Part shown: piece after piece, positions 42,872-53,485 of the stretch
How positions within the stretch are numbered: position 1 is the first letter of the stretch
Layout of the letters: each line of letters begins with the position of its first letter
From: Acidimicrobiales bacterium
GTDB lineage: Bacteria; Actinomycetota; Acidimicrobiia; Acidimicrobiales; SHLQ01
Direction of reading: 5' to 3'
DNA: 64,000 bases
Assembly: GCA_020629635.1 (NCBI GenBank)
Contig: JAHDCX010000014.1
Location: 62,001-126,000 of the forward strand
Program-made: the position numbers and the translations under genes
Notes under the pieces: generated by a model
Seen by the model: the letters and a program-made list of their open reading frames with translations, nothing else
Told to the model about the DNA's origin: nothing
Database searches by the model: none

Positions 42872-44152
42872 ATGACGAGTTTCGAGGCCAACGTCTTCCA
42901 GAACGAGTACCTTCTGCCCGGCGGTGAGGTCGTCGATGCCGTCGTCACGGTCACCGCGTTCGAGGGCACGGCAGTCGGTGCGGCCGCCGACGTCGTCGAG
43001 GTGATCGTCGTCGATGTCTCCGGCTCGATGAACGAGGACGGCGGATCCAAGATTCGAGCCGCCCGGACGGCGACCGCGGCCGCGATCGACGTGCTCCGCG
43101 ATGGCGTCAAGTTCGCGGTTGTCGCCGGCAACCACGAAGCCAAGGCGCTCTATCCGCCGCACGGTCGAGTCATCGAGGCTGACGACCGCAGTCGCGCCGA
43201 AGCCAAAGCGGCGGTCTCCCGAATCGTTGCCGACGGCGGTACGGCCATCGGATCGTGGCTCCGGGGGGCGCGTCGTCTTCTCGCCGACCATCGCGACTCG
43301 ATCGCTCACGTCATCTTGCTCACCGATGGTCGCAACGAACATGAAGAACCCTGGGAGCTCGACAAGGCGATCGCAGACTCGGTCGGCTTGTTCGAGTGTG
43401 ATTGCCGCGGGTTGGGTGCCAACTGGGAGGTCGACGAACTTCGGAAGATCTCCGACGCTCTGCTCGGCACGACGGACATCATTCCGCGCCCCGACCAGAT
43501 GGAGGCGGCGTTCCGCGAGCTCACCGAGCAGACGATGGCCAAGCAGGTCGCCAACGTCGGGCTCCGGCTGTGGACGCCGAAGGGGTCGACGATCGAGTTC
43601 GTCAAGCAGGTGGCGCCGACGCTCGAAGATCTGACGGACCGCCCCGTCGATGTCGACGCGCTGACACGGGACTTTCCGCTGGGCTCCTGGGGCGACGGTG
43701 AGACCCGTGACTACCACGTGCGGATCAGGGTTCCGACGGGAGCGATCGGCGACGAGCGGTTGGCGGCGCGTGTCATGCTCGCGGTCGGCGAGACGACGAT
43801 TCCCGTTGCGCTCGTCAAGGCGATCTGGACCAGCGACGAAGGGCTGTCGACTCGAATCAATCGGGAGGTCGCGCACTACACCGGCCAAGCAGAGCTCGCG
43901 GACGTCATCGCTGACGGACTTGCGGCTCGTGCCGGTGGCGACGATGCCACGGCGACGGTGAAACTCGGGAGGGCGGTCCAGCTGGCACACGAGGCTGGCA
44001 ACGACGACACCGTGAAGCTGCTCCAGAAGGTCGTTGACGTCGATGACCCGAAGACCGGAACCGTGCGGTTGCGCCGACAGGTAGAAGCCGTCGACGAGAT
44101 GGCGCTCGACGTGCGTTCGACCCGCACGGTCCGAGTCCAACGGAAGGGCTGA
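42872..44152 (+). CDS. von Willebrand factor A domain protein
   Basis: A 426-residue cytoplasmic protein. A short beta N-terminus is followed by a VWA domain with an intact MIDAS: DVSGSM (Asp48, Ser50, Ser52) and LLTDGRNEHEE. A C-terminal region of about 200 residues looks like a beta-sandwich followed by helices (GRAVQLAHEAGNDDTVKLLQKVVD). A VWA protein beside a PP2C phosphatase and a protein kinase recalls the TerY-P triad of tellurite and stress systems. AAGAAT lies six bases before the ATG. The stop is two bases before the FHA gene start. Confidence 0.88.
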   Translation: MTSFEANVFQNEYLLPGGEVVDAVVTVTAFEGTAVGAAADVVEVIVVDVSGSMNEDGGSKIRAARTATAAAIDVLRDGVKFAVVAGNHEAKALYPPHGRVIEADDRSRAEAKAAVSRIVADGGTAIGSWLRGARRLLADHRDSIAHVILLTDGRNEHEEPWELDKAIADSVGLFECDCRGLGANWEVDELRKISDALLGTTDIIPRPDQMEAAFRELTEQTMAKQVANVGLRLWTPKGSTIEFVKQVAPTLEDLTDRPVDVDALTRDFPLGSWGDGETRDYHVRIRVPTGAIGDERLAARVMLAVGETTIPVALVKAIWTSDEGLSTRINREVAHYTGQAELADVIADGLAARAGGDDATATVKLGRAVQLAHEAGNDDTVKLLQKVVDVDDPKTGTVRLRRQVEAVDEMALDVRSTRTVRVQRKG

Positions 44153-44154
44153 TC

Positions 44155-44823
44155 GTGGCCGTCATCTGCCCGAACGGACACGAGTCCGAATGGGACGACT
44201 ACTGCTCGGTGTGCGGCGTGGCGATCGCTGGCACTGCAGCCTCAAACCAATCACCAACACCAGACCCGCCCTCACCGCCGTCGGCGGGAGAGGGGGAAAT
44301 CTCCTGCGCCAACTGTGGAGAGCCGGCGAGCGAGACCGACGTGTTCTGCGAGAACTGCGGCTACGACTTCTTGTCCGGGAGTCTCCCGGACGTAGTCGAG
44401 ACGCCAGCCGAGCCATCAGCATCAGGCGCGGATCGGGTGCGTGTCTCGGTGGACCTGGCGTTCTTCGACCGGATGGGCTTCGAGGGCGTCGACCCGCCGT
44501 CGACGATTCCGGACCCGGTCGAGGTGGAGCTCCCGCCGACCGACATCCTCATCGGCCGAGCGAGCGAATCGCGTGGGACCTTTCCCGAGATCGACCTACA
44601 CGGGCTCTTCGAGGACGCGTCGGTCGAAGATCCGGCTGTGTCGTCGAGTCACGCACGGCTTCGCAAGAGCGGCGCCACGTGGACGATCACGGATCTCGGC
44701 TCCACCAACGGGACCTACGTCGACGGGGCGGACGATGCGATCCGCCCCGGAGAGCTCGTACCTGTGGCGCCGGGTGTGGTGATCAACGTCGGTGCGTGGA
44801 CTGCCATCACCCTCCTCGACTGA
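44155..44823 (+). CDS. zinc-ribbon FHA domain protein
   Basis: A 222-residue protein. Two N-terminal ribbons (CPNGHE with CSVCG; CANCG with CENCG, residues 5-68) are joined by a Pro/Ser/Glu linker to an FHA domain (about 130-222). The phosphothreonine-binding residues are present: Gly134-Arg135, Ser163-165 with His166, and Asn185-Gly186 in GSTNGTYVDG. A Thr83-Pro motif (VVETPAEP) before the domain could be a phosphosite, comparable in position to the ETTS site of GarA; that is inference. GTG 44155, two bases after the VWA stop, indicates co-translation. It is the probable read-out of the kinase. Confidence 0.88.
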   Translation: MAVICPNGHESEWDDYCSVCGVAIAGTAASNQSPTPDPPSPPSAGEGEISCANCGEPASETDVFCENCGYDFLSGSLPDVVETPAEPSASGADRVRVSVDLAFFDRMGFEGVDPPSTIPDPVEVELPPTDILIGRASESRGTFPEIDLHGLFEDASVEDPAVSSSHARLRKSGATWTITDLGSTNGTYVDGADDAIRPGELVPVAPGVVINVGAWTAITLLD

Positions 44824-44850
44824 TCGGGTGCGATCGCCGAGCTTCCGGAG

Positions 44851-47824
<2,974 letters not shown>

Positions 47825-47897
47825 GCCCTCAACGGTTTCGTGGCGGGTGCCGATAGACCAACCGGACCATCTGACCCGAGCGAAAAGGCATTCCGCC

Positions 47898-48803
47898 ATG
47901 AACATTCTCCGAGGCAACCCGACTGCTCGAACCGCGGCGCTCGTGCTTGCTGGCGCCCTTCTCGTGGCATCGTGCGGCGGCGAGGACACGGACGACACCT
48001 CGACGGACGCTCCGACGGCCACCGAGGCTGAGGTCACGACGACCGAAGCCGAGACCACGACGACAGAGGCCGAGGTCACGACGACGGAGGCGGAGACCAC
48101 GACGACCGAGGCGGACGACGACGCCGTCGTCGACGACGATGCAAGTGCGGGATCTGATCCTTCGGTCGACGTGATCGCGACGGGCGATGACCTCGAGTAC
48201 TGCCAGGCAAAGGTCAATGCCGAAGCCGCAGCGGACTCCATGATCGACTTCTCGACCGAAGGCACGCTTGCGATGTTCGATGATCAGCTCGATCGCATGT
48301 CGGCCGTATCGGTGCCCGCCGCCATCGCCGACGACTTCGGCGTCGTTTCGACTGGGTTGCAAGAGCTACGGGACATTGTCGCGGAGCGTCAACTGACCTT
48401 CGTGGCGTTCCTCGACGATCCGGAGATCCTCGCAATCATCGAGGCACCCGAGTACACGGCGGCCGAAGAGAACATCTCCAACTGGGAGACAACCAACTGT
48501 GTTGGGGTCGAGCCGACCGAAGTCTTCGACGAGTCCGACCCGGCTGACGTCGCCGCCTCGTTGTTCGAAACCGAGGAGGGACGCGAGCTGATGGTCGAGC
48601 AGATGATGCTTCTGGGGCTGACACCGGAGGATGCGGAGTGCTTCGTGAACGAACTCGATCCGTCGGTGCTCGAGCTGATGGCTCAGGCCGATCCCACGGC
48701 CGGTGCCGACGGCATGGATCCGGCGTTGATTGGCCCGCTGTTCGCCGCACTCGAGACCTGTGAGATTCCGCTCACGTCGCTCATGGCGGCGATCGGAAGC
48801 TGA
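47898..48803 (+). CDS. lipoprotein with Thr/Glu repeat linker
   Basis: A 301-residue lipoprotein. The signal peptide ends in lipobox LVASC with Cys26. A linker of about 50 residues repeats TTTEAE(V/T) four times and continues as an Asp-rich stretch. The remaining 230 residues are soluble and acidic with four conserved-looking cysteines (for instance EYCQAKVN, TNCVGV, AECFVNEL, ETCEIPL) that may form disulfides. No known domain. A Shine-Dalgarno-like AAAAGG precedes the ATG. Confidence 0.7.
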   Translation: MNILRGNPTARTAALVLAGALLVASCGGEDTDDTSTDAPTATEAEVTTTEAETTTTEAEVTTTEAETTTTEADDDAVVDDDASAGSDPSVDVIATGDDLEYCQAKVNAEAAADSMIDFSTEGTLAMFDDQLDRMSAVSVPAAIADDFGVVSTGLQELRDIVAERQLTFVAFLDDPEILAIIEAPEYTAAEENISNWETTNCVGVEPTEVFDESDPADVAASLFETEEGRELMVEQMMLLGLTPEDAECFVNELDPSVLELMAQADPTAGADGMDPALIGPLFAALETCEIPLTSLMAAIGS

Positions 48804-48810
48804 GGTCCCG

Positions 48811-48824
48811 GCGGCGAATGCCGC
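48811..48824. terminator. hairpin between convergent genes
   Basis: GCGGC, loop GAAT, GCCGC in the 25-bp gap between two convergent stops. Five GC pairs, no T-tract. Confidence 0.3.
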
Positions 48825-48828
48825 GGCG

Positions 48829-49257
48829 TCAGGTCACCTGAAAGCACCAACGGATCGTCTGTACGTCGGCGCGGTCGTCCTTCGGCCAGATCGTCGCCGT
48901 CACACAGTTCGACTGCGGTGGAAACACCTCGAGCACCTTGCCGTCTCCCGGCTTGAAGACGAACTGACCGAGATTCGCCTGAAAGTTCTCGTCGAGTTGA
49001 TTGGCCGGTACAGGAATCGTTTGGCCGTCGCTCGTCTCGATCGTCAGCGAGGCTTCGAATCCTTCGGCCAGGTCGATCCCGACCTGATCGCGGCGGAGGA
49101 TCTCTGACTCTCGGGCCGGGATCAGCGCGTCGATCGCGGGGTTGCCCGAAACGGTGATGTCGTCGCCGCCCCCTCCGCCGGACAGGCCGGCGAGGACGAG
49201 CATGCCGACGCCAAAGCCGAGCAATGCGGTGACGATCAGCCGTTCGTTTCGCTTCAT
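48829..49257 (-). CDS. secreted or membrane-anchored protein of unknown function
   Basis: A 142-residue protein with one N-terminal helix (LIVTALLGFGVGMLVLAGLSG, about 7-27) followed by a poly-Gly spacer. An extracytoplasmic beta-rich domain with two cysteines (SNCVTATIW, RWCFQVT) ends the protein. No family recognised. ATG 49257 follows TACGCT by six bases. It diverges from the PASTA kinase gene. Confidence 0.65.
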   Translation of the reverse strand: MKRNERLIVTALLGFGVGMLVLAGLSGGGGGDDITVSGNPAIDALIPARESEILRRDQVGIDLAEGFEASLTIETSDGQTIPVPANQLDENFQANLGQFVFKPGDGKVLEVFPPQSNCVTATIWPKDDRADVQTIRWCFQVT

Positions 49258-49263
49258 GATTTC

Positions 49264-49313
49264 AGCGTAATGAGCGTGGGTGGCGCTGCATGGCCCGGGC
49301 GAGCGCGTACCGT
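49264..49313. promoter_or_regulatory. divergent leaderless promoters (TACGCT minus, TACCGT plus)
   Basis: TACGCT (49264-49269, minus) is six bases from ATG 49257. TACCGT (49308-49313, plus) is six bases from GTG 49320 of the PASTA kinase. Confidence 0.5.
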
Positions 49314-49319
49314 GGCGCT

Positions 49320-51230
49320 GTGCCGGCTGACACCACCACAAGTCCCGAGTCGAAAGGCGGTGCGCCCGCGCCCCACGTCGGCCGGATCCTCGGCGGCCGG
49401 TACGCGCTGATCGCCCGGGTCGGTGCGGGCTCGTCGGCGACGGTCTGGCGTGCTCGGGACTCGTCGCTCGATCGCGATGTGGCGTTGAAGACGCTCCATC
49501 CGGGGCTCTCCGGCGATGAGGGCTTCCTGTCCCGTTTCCGAAGCGAGGCAAAATCGGCCGCGTCGGTTTCGCACAATCATCTCCTGGCCGTGCACGACTG
49601 GGGCGAAGACGACGGTCAGCCGTATCTGGTCACCGAACTGCTCGAGGGTGGTTCGCTGCGTGCGCTTCTGGATCAGGGGCTGGTGCTGACGCCGTCACAG
49701 ACGATCCGCATCGGCCTCGAGGCGTGCCGAGGACTCCATCACGCCCATTCGGCCGGCTTGGTGCACCGAGACATCAAGCCCGCCAATCTGCTGTTCGGTC
49801 GAGACGGACACCTTCGGGTCGCGGACTTCGGCCTCGCCCGCGCCCTTGCCGACGCCGGTTGGACCGATCCGAGCGGAAACGAGCTCTCCGGCACCGCGCG
49901 GTACGCCTCGCCTGAGCAAGCTCTGGGGCATCGACTGAGTGCGGTCTCGGACGTCTACTCGCTCGGACTGGTGCTCATCGAGAGTCTCACCGGCTCCGTG
50001 CCCTTCGCATCGGACACGATCGGTGGTGCATTGGCGGCGCGTATCGACAACGACGTGCCGATCCCGGACGTGCCCGACAAGCTCGCGGACGCACTGCGCG
50101 CCATGACGCGACGGATGCCCGACGAGCGGCTCAGTGCCGCCAAGGCCGGTGTCGCCCTGCTTCAGGCGGCCGACGGGCTGCCGCGCCCCCAAGCGCTGCC
50201 GCTCGCCGGCCTGCCGAGGCCCTCTGCCGTCGCCGACGCTGCCGCCCGGACGCAGCTCGCCCCGCTCCCGGAGCAGACGCAGGTGGCGCCCACGCGTGCA
50301 GGCGAGGCGGGAGACGGCCCCGAACGACGCTGGCCGTGGCTCCTGGTCGTGACGGCGTTCCTCGCCGCTGCCGCATGGTTCGCCTTCACCCAGATCGACA
50401 CGTCGGCGCCTGCGCTCGCCACGGTCCCTGACGTCGTTGGTCTCGACCGCACCGCTGCGCTTGCCGAGCTGGGAGCTCCCTGGGTGCTCGAGGAGAAGTT
50501 CGACCGAGTGGATGGCGTCGCAACCGGACTCGTCATTCGGACCGACCCGCCGGCAGGTGAGACACTCGCCGAAGGCGAGTCACTCAGCTACTGGCTGTCG
50601 CTCGGTCCGCCGCTCGTTCGGGTGCCCGTCGACGACATGGTGGGACGAAGCCAGGAACAGGCGGCCCTGACCCTCGAGGATCTCGGTCTCGTGGTCGGCG
50701 AAGTCACACGCGTCAACGACGAAACCGTCGGGGCCGGTCTGGTCATGGCCGTCGAATCGTCGTCGCCCGAGCTGATCGCGGGTGCGTCGGTTGACTTGGT
50801 GGTGTCGAGCGGACCGAGCCTGCGTCAGGTTCTGCAGCCCGTTGCTGGCGCGCTTCCGGAGACCTACGTTGCGGACCTGCAAGGTCTCGGGCTCGGGGTC
50901 GACTTCGTCGAAGAGTTCAACGAGGAGGTCGACGCAGGCGGCTTCATCTCCATCGAGCCCGCACCTGGCACGCCGATCGAACGCGGAGGCCAGGTCCGGG
51001 TTGTGGTGTCGTTGGGTCCCGAGCCGGTGCCGGTGCCCGACACGTCCGGGCAGAGCCTTGGCGACGCGATCGACGAGATCGAGGCCTTGGGCTTCTTGCC
51101 CGGAGAGCTGCTCGGATCCAACAATGGCCGATGCTCGGTCGTGGGGACCGATCCGCCAGCGGGCACGCCACTCCAGCCGGGGAATCCGATCGACATCGTC
51201 CTGTCCGATTGTGGGCTCGGCGAGGACTGA
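49320..51230 (+). CDS. PknB-like serine/threonine kinase with PASTA domains
   Basis: A 636-residue receptor kinase. The cytoplasmic kinase domain has Lys57 (VALKTL), HRD with Asp151 in VHRDIKPANLL, DFG (VADFGLAR) and SPEQ. A membrane helix lies near 339-360 (WPWLLVVTAFLAAAAWFAF). Four extracytoplasmic PASTA-like repeats follow, the first opening VPDVVGLDRTAAL and the last VPDTSGQSLGDAI; the third is diverged. PASTA domains bind peptidoglycan fragments and these kinases control wall growth. No pbpA, rodA or PP2C gene is adjacent, unlike the usual pknB operon. GTG 49320, six bases after TACCGT, is chosen over a GTG/ATG ten codons upstream. Confidence 0.93.
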   Translation: MPADTTTSPESKGGAPAPHVGRILGGRYALIARVGAGSSATVWRARDSSLDRDVALKTLHPGLSGDEGFLSRFRSEAKSAASVSHNHLLAVHDWGEDDGQPYLVTELLEGGSLRALLDQGLVLTPSQTIRIGLEACRGLHHAHSAGLVHRDIKPANLLFGRDGHLRVADFGLARALADAGWTDPSGNELSGTARYASPEQALGHRLSAVSDVYSLGLVLIESLTGSVPFASDTIGGALAARIDNDVPIPDVPDKLADALRAMTRRMPDERLSAAKAGVALLQAADGLPRPQALPLAGLPRPSAVADAAARTQLAPLPEQTQVAPTRAGEAGDGPERRWPWLLVVTAFLAAAAWFAFTQIDTSAPALATVPDVVGLDRTAALAELGAPWVLEEKFDRVDGVATGLVIRTDPPAGETLAEGESLSYWLSLGPPLVRVPVDDMVGRSQEQAALTLEDLGLVVGEVTRVNDETVGAGLVMAVESSSPELIAGASVDLVVSSGPSLRQVLQPVAGALPETYVADLQGLGLGVDFVEEFNEEVDAGGFISIEPAPGTPIERGGQVRVVVSLGPEPVPVPDTSGQSLGDAIDEIEALGFLPGELLGSNNGRCSVVGTDPPAGTPLQPGNPIDIVLSDCGLGED

Positions 51231-51236
51231 GGGCGT

Positions 51237-51242
51237 TAGCCT
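51237..51242 (+). promoter_or_regulatory. -10 element TAGCCT, leaderless
   Basis: Seven bases before ATG 51250 of the SCP2 gene; located 7 bp after the kinase stop. Confidence 0.45.
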
Positions 51243-51249
51243 CTGCGGA

Positions 51250-51696
51250 ATGGCTCATCCGTTCTTGTCGCCCGAGTGGATCGCTGCGGCACGCGAAATC
51301 CGTGCGGAATACGCGGATCGGATTCCCGACCCGGACGTGCCCATGCGGGCCAACGTCGTCGTCAAGGACATGCCCTTCGGTGCCTCGGAGCTGGCGGGGT
51401 ACGTCGACACGAGTGACGGGTCGTTGTTGCTCGAGGAAGGGTCGCTCGAGGACCCGGAGCTGACCGTCACGCTCGACTACGGAACCGCCAAGGCGCTCTT
51501 CGTGACCCAGGACATGGGCAAGATCATGGAAGCGTTCCTCGGCGGCAAGATCCTCGTCACGGGAGACGTGTCGCGGATACTGACGCTTGCCCCACCGACG
51601 GACCCCGAGCAGCTCGAGCTGGCCACCGAACTCGCCGGCCGGATCGACGCGATCACCCTCGACGAGACGGACCCGAGCGTCGACGAGAGTCAGTAG
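51250..51696 (+). CDS. SCP2 sterol-carrier domain protein
   Basis: A 148-residue SCP2-like lipid-binding protein. The features are EWIAAAREIRAEYADRIP at the N-terminus, LTVTLDYGTAKALFVTQD in the sheet and MEAFLGGKILVTGDVSRI as the typical final strand-helix. It probably binds or carries fatty acyl or sterol-like lipids in the cytoplasm; no partner is evident. ATG 51250 follows TAGCCT by seven bases. Its stop codon TAG is part of the -10 box of gatC. Confidence 0.8.
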   Translation: MAHPFLSPEWIAAAREIRAEYADRIPDPDVPMRANVVVKDMPFGASELAGYVDTSDGSLLLEEGSLEDPELTVTLDYGTAKALFVTQDMGKIMEAFLGGKILVTGDVSRILTLAPPTDPEQLELATELAGRIDAITLDETDPSVDESQ

Positions 51697-51699
51697 CCT
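51694..51699 (+). promoter_or_regulatory. -10 element TAGCCT overlapping a stop codon, for gatC
   Basis: The first three bases are the TAG stop of the SCP2 gene; the hexamer is eight bases before the gatC ATG at 51708. Confidence 0.45.
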
Positions 51700-51707
51700 C
51701 GATCCCT

Positions 51708-52004
51708 ATGTCCAAACTGTCCCGCGATGACGTCGCGCACGTGGCACGGCTGGCGATGCTCGACCTTTCCGAGGCGGAGATCGACACGTTCACGGCCCAG
51801 CTCGGCGACGTGCTCGAGACCGCTGACGCCATGGCCGAGCTCGATCTGGCTTCCGTCGAGCCCACCCATCACCCCCTCGGGCTCGTCAACGTCGTTCGCC
51901 CCGACGACGTGCGACCGAGCCTCGACCGCGACGAAGTGCTGTCGCAGGCTCCCGAGGCCGAGGACGGCCGGTTTCGTGTGCCACCGGCTCTGGGGGAGGA
52001 GTGA
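51708..52004 (+). CDS. gatC: glutamyl/aspartyl-tRNA amidotransferase subunit C
   Basis: A 98-residue GatC, which stabilises GatA and tethers it to GatB. The family pattern is clear: VAHVARLAMLDLSEAEID, QLGDVLETADAM and a C-terminal RPDDVRPSLDRDEVLSQAP. First gene of gatC-gatA-gatB, expressed from TAGCCT eight bases upstream. Its TGA shares one base with the gatA ATG. Confidence 0.95.
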   Translation: MSKLSRDDVAHVARLAMLDLSEAEIDTFTAQLGDVLETADAMAELDLASVEPTHHPLGLVNVVRPDDVRPSLDRDEVLSQAPEAEDGRFRVPPALGEE

Positions 52005-53485
52005 TGTCCGACTCTCCCGCGGCCCCCGCGGCGTTTGGTACCGCAGTCGAAATTGCGTCCGCGGTGAAGGCCGGCGAGCGATCGGCTTTGGGTGTGCTCG
52101 AGGAGCATCTCGGACGGATCGGCGCCCACGAGTCTTCGGTGCACGCATTCAACGCGGTGATCGAGGACGAAGCGCGTTCTCGCGCGATGGAGATCGATGA
52201 CGCGATCGCCTCGGGTGCAGAGGTTGGTGCCCTTGCCGGTGTTCCGGTCGCGATCAAGGACAACATGTGCACCCGAGGTGTGCCGACGACGTGTTCGTCA
52301 CGGATCCTCGACGGTTGGAAGCCGCCGTACGACGCCACGGTCGTGACGCGCCTGAGAGAAGCCGGAGCGATCGTCGTTGGCAAGACCAACCTCGACGAGT
52401 TCGCGATGGGCTCGAGCACGGAGAACTCGGCCTTCGGCCCAACCCACAACCCGTGGGACCTCACTCGTGTCCCGGGTGGGTCCAGTGGCGGCAGCGCAGC
52501 GGCGGTCGCCGCAGGCTTTTCCCCGATCTCGCTCGGATCGGACACCGGTGGCTCGATTCGTCAACCGGCATCGCTGTGCGGCGTTGTCGGGGTCAAGCCC
52601 ACGTATGGCGCAGTTTCTCGATACGGGCTGATCGCGTTCGGCAGCAGCCTCGATCAGATCGGCCCCTTCACCACCGATGTGCACGACGCAGCCGTGATCA
52701 TGGACACGATCGGCGGACACGATCCGTTGGATTCGACGTCGGCGACCGATGGCCACGGGTCGCTCGAATCCGTGCTGTCCGATGGAGTCGACGGTCTTCG
52801 CGTTGGATTGATCACCGAGATGACGGGCGGCGCGATCGACGGCATCGCCCCCGACGTGCTGGCTCGAGTTCGTGCTGCGGCGGAAGCACTCGCTGCAGCT
52901 GGGGCGACCGTGGGCGAGGTCTCGGTGCCGTCGAGTGTCTACGGGTTGTCCGCCTACTACATGGTCGCTCCCGCGGAGGCGTCGTCGAACCTCGCGCGTT
53001 TCGACGGCGTCCGGTACGGGCTCCGTGTCGATGGCTCCAACACCGCCGCGATGCACACGGCCACCCGTACCGAAGGCTTCGGCGACGAAGTCAAGCGACG
53101 GATCATGCTCGGCACGTACGCGCTGAGCGCGGGATATCGCGACGCGTACTACGGTTCGGCACAGAAAGTCCGAACCCTGATCATCGAGGACTTCGACCGC
53201 GCATACGCCGACTTCGACGTGCTGTTGTCGCCGGCATCGCCGACGACGGCATTCGAGATGGGTGCGAAGACTGCGGATCCCCTCGCCATGTATCTCAACG
53301 ACGTCTGCACGATTCCGTCGAACCTCTCGGGGCAGCCGGCCATGTCGGTGCCCTTCGGGACCGGTGATGATGGGCTGCCGATCGGCGTCCAGGTGCTTGC
53401 GCCGCTGATGGGTGAGCCCGTCATGTTCCGGGTCGCCGCCGCGCTCGAAGCCGCGCAACGTCTCGAGGACGGGGAGAGCCGATGA
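52004..53485 (+). CDS. gatA: glutamyl/aspartyl-tRNA amidotransferase subunit A
   Basis: A 493-residue amidase that releases ammonia from glutamine for conversion of Glu-tRNA(Gln) or Asp-tRNA(Asn). The amidase-signature triad is complete: Lys85 (VAIKDN), Ser160 (GGSSGGS) and Ser184 (GGSIRQP). ATG 52004 follows a strong GGAGGAG Shine-Dalgarno sequence within gatC; GTG one codon upstream is the alternative start. It overlaps gatC by one base and gatB by four. Confidence 0.96.
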   Translation: MSDSPAAPAAFGTAVEIASAVKAGERSALGVLEEHLGRIGAHESSVHAFNAVIEDEARSRAMEIDDAIASGAEVGALAGVPVAIKDNMCTRGVPTTCSSRILDGWKPPYDATVVTRLREAGAIVVGKTNLDEFAMGSSTENSAFGPTHNPWDLTRVPGGSSGGSAAAVAAGFSPISLGSDTGGSIRQPASLCGVVGVKPTYGAVSRYGLIAFGSSLDQIGPFTTDVHDAAVIMDTIGGHDPLDSTSATDGHGSLESVLSDGVDGLRVGLITEMTGGAIDGIAPDVLARVRAAAEALAAAGATVGEVSVPSSVYGLSAYYMVAPAEASSNLARFDGVRYGLRVDGSNTAAMHTATRTEGFGDEVKRRIMLGTYALSAGYRDAYYGSAQKVRTLIIEDFDRAYADFDVLLSPASPTTAFEMGAKTADPLAMYLNDVCTIPSNLSGQPAMSVPFGTGDDGLPIGVQVLAPLMGEPVMFRVAAALEAAQRLEDGESR

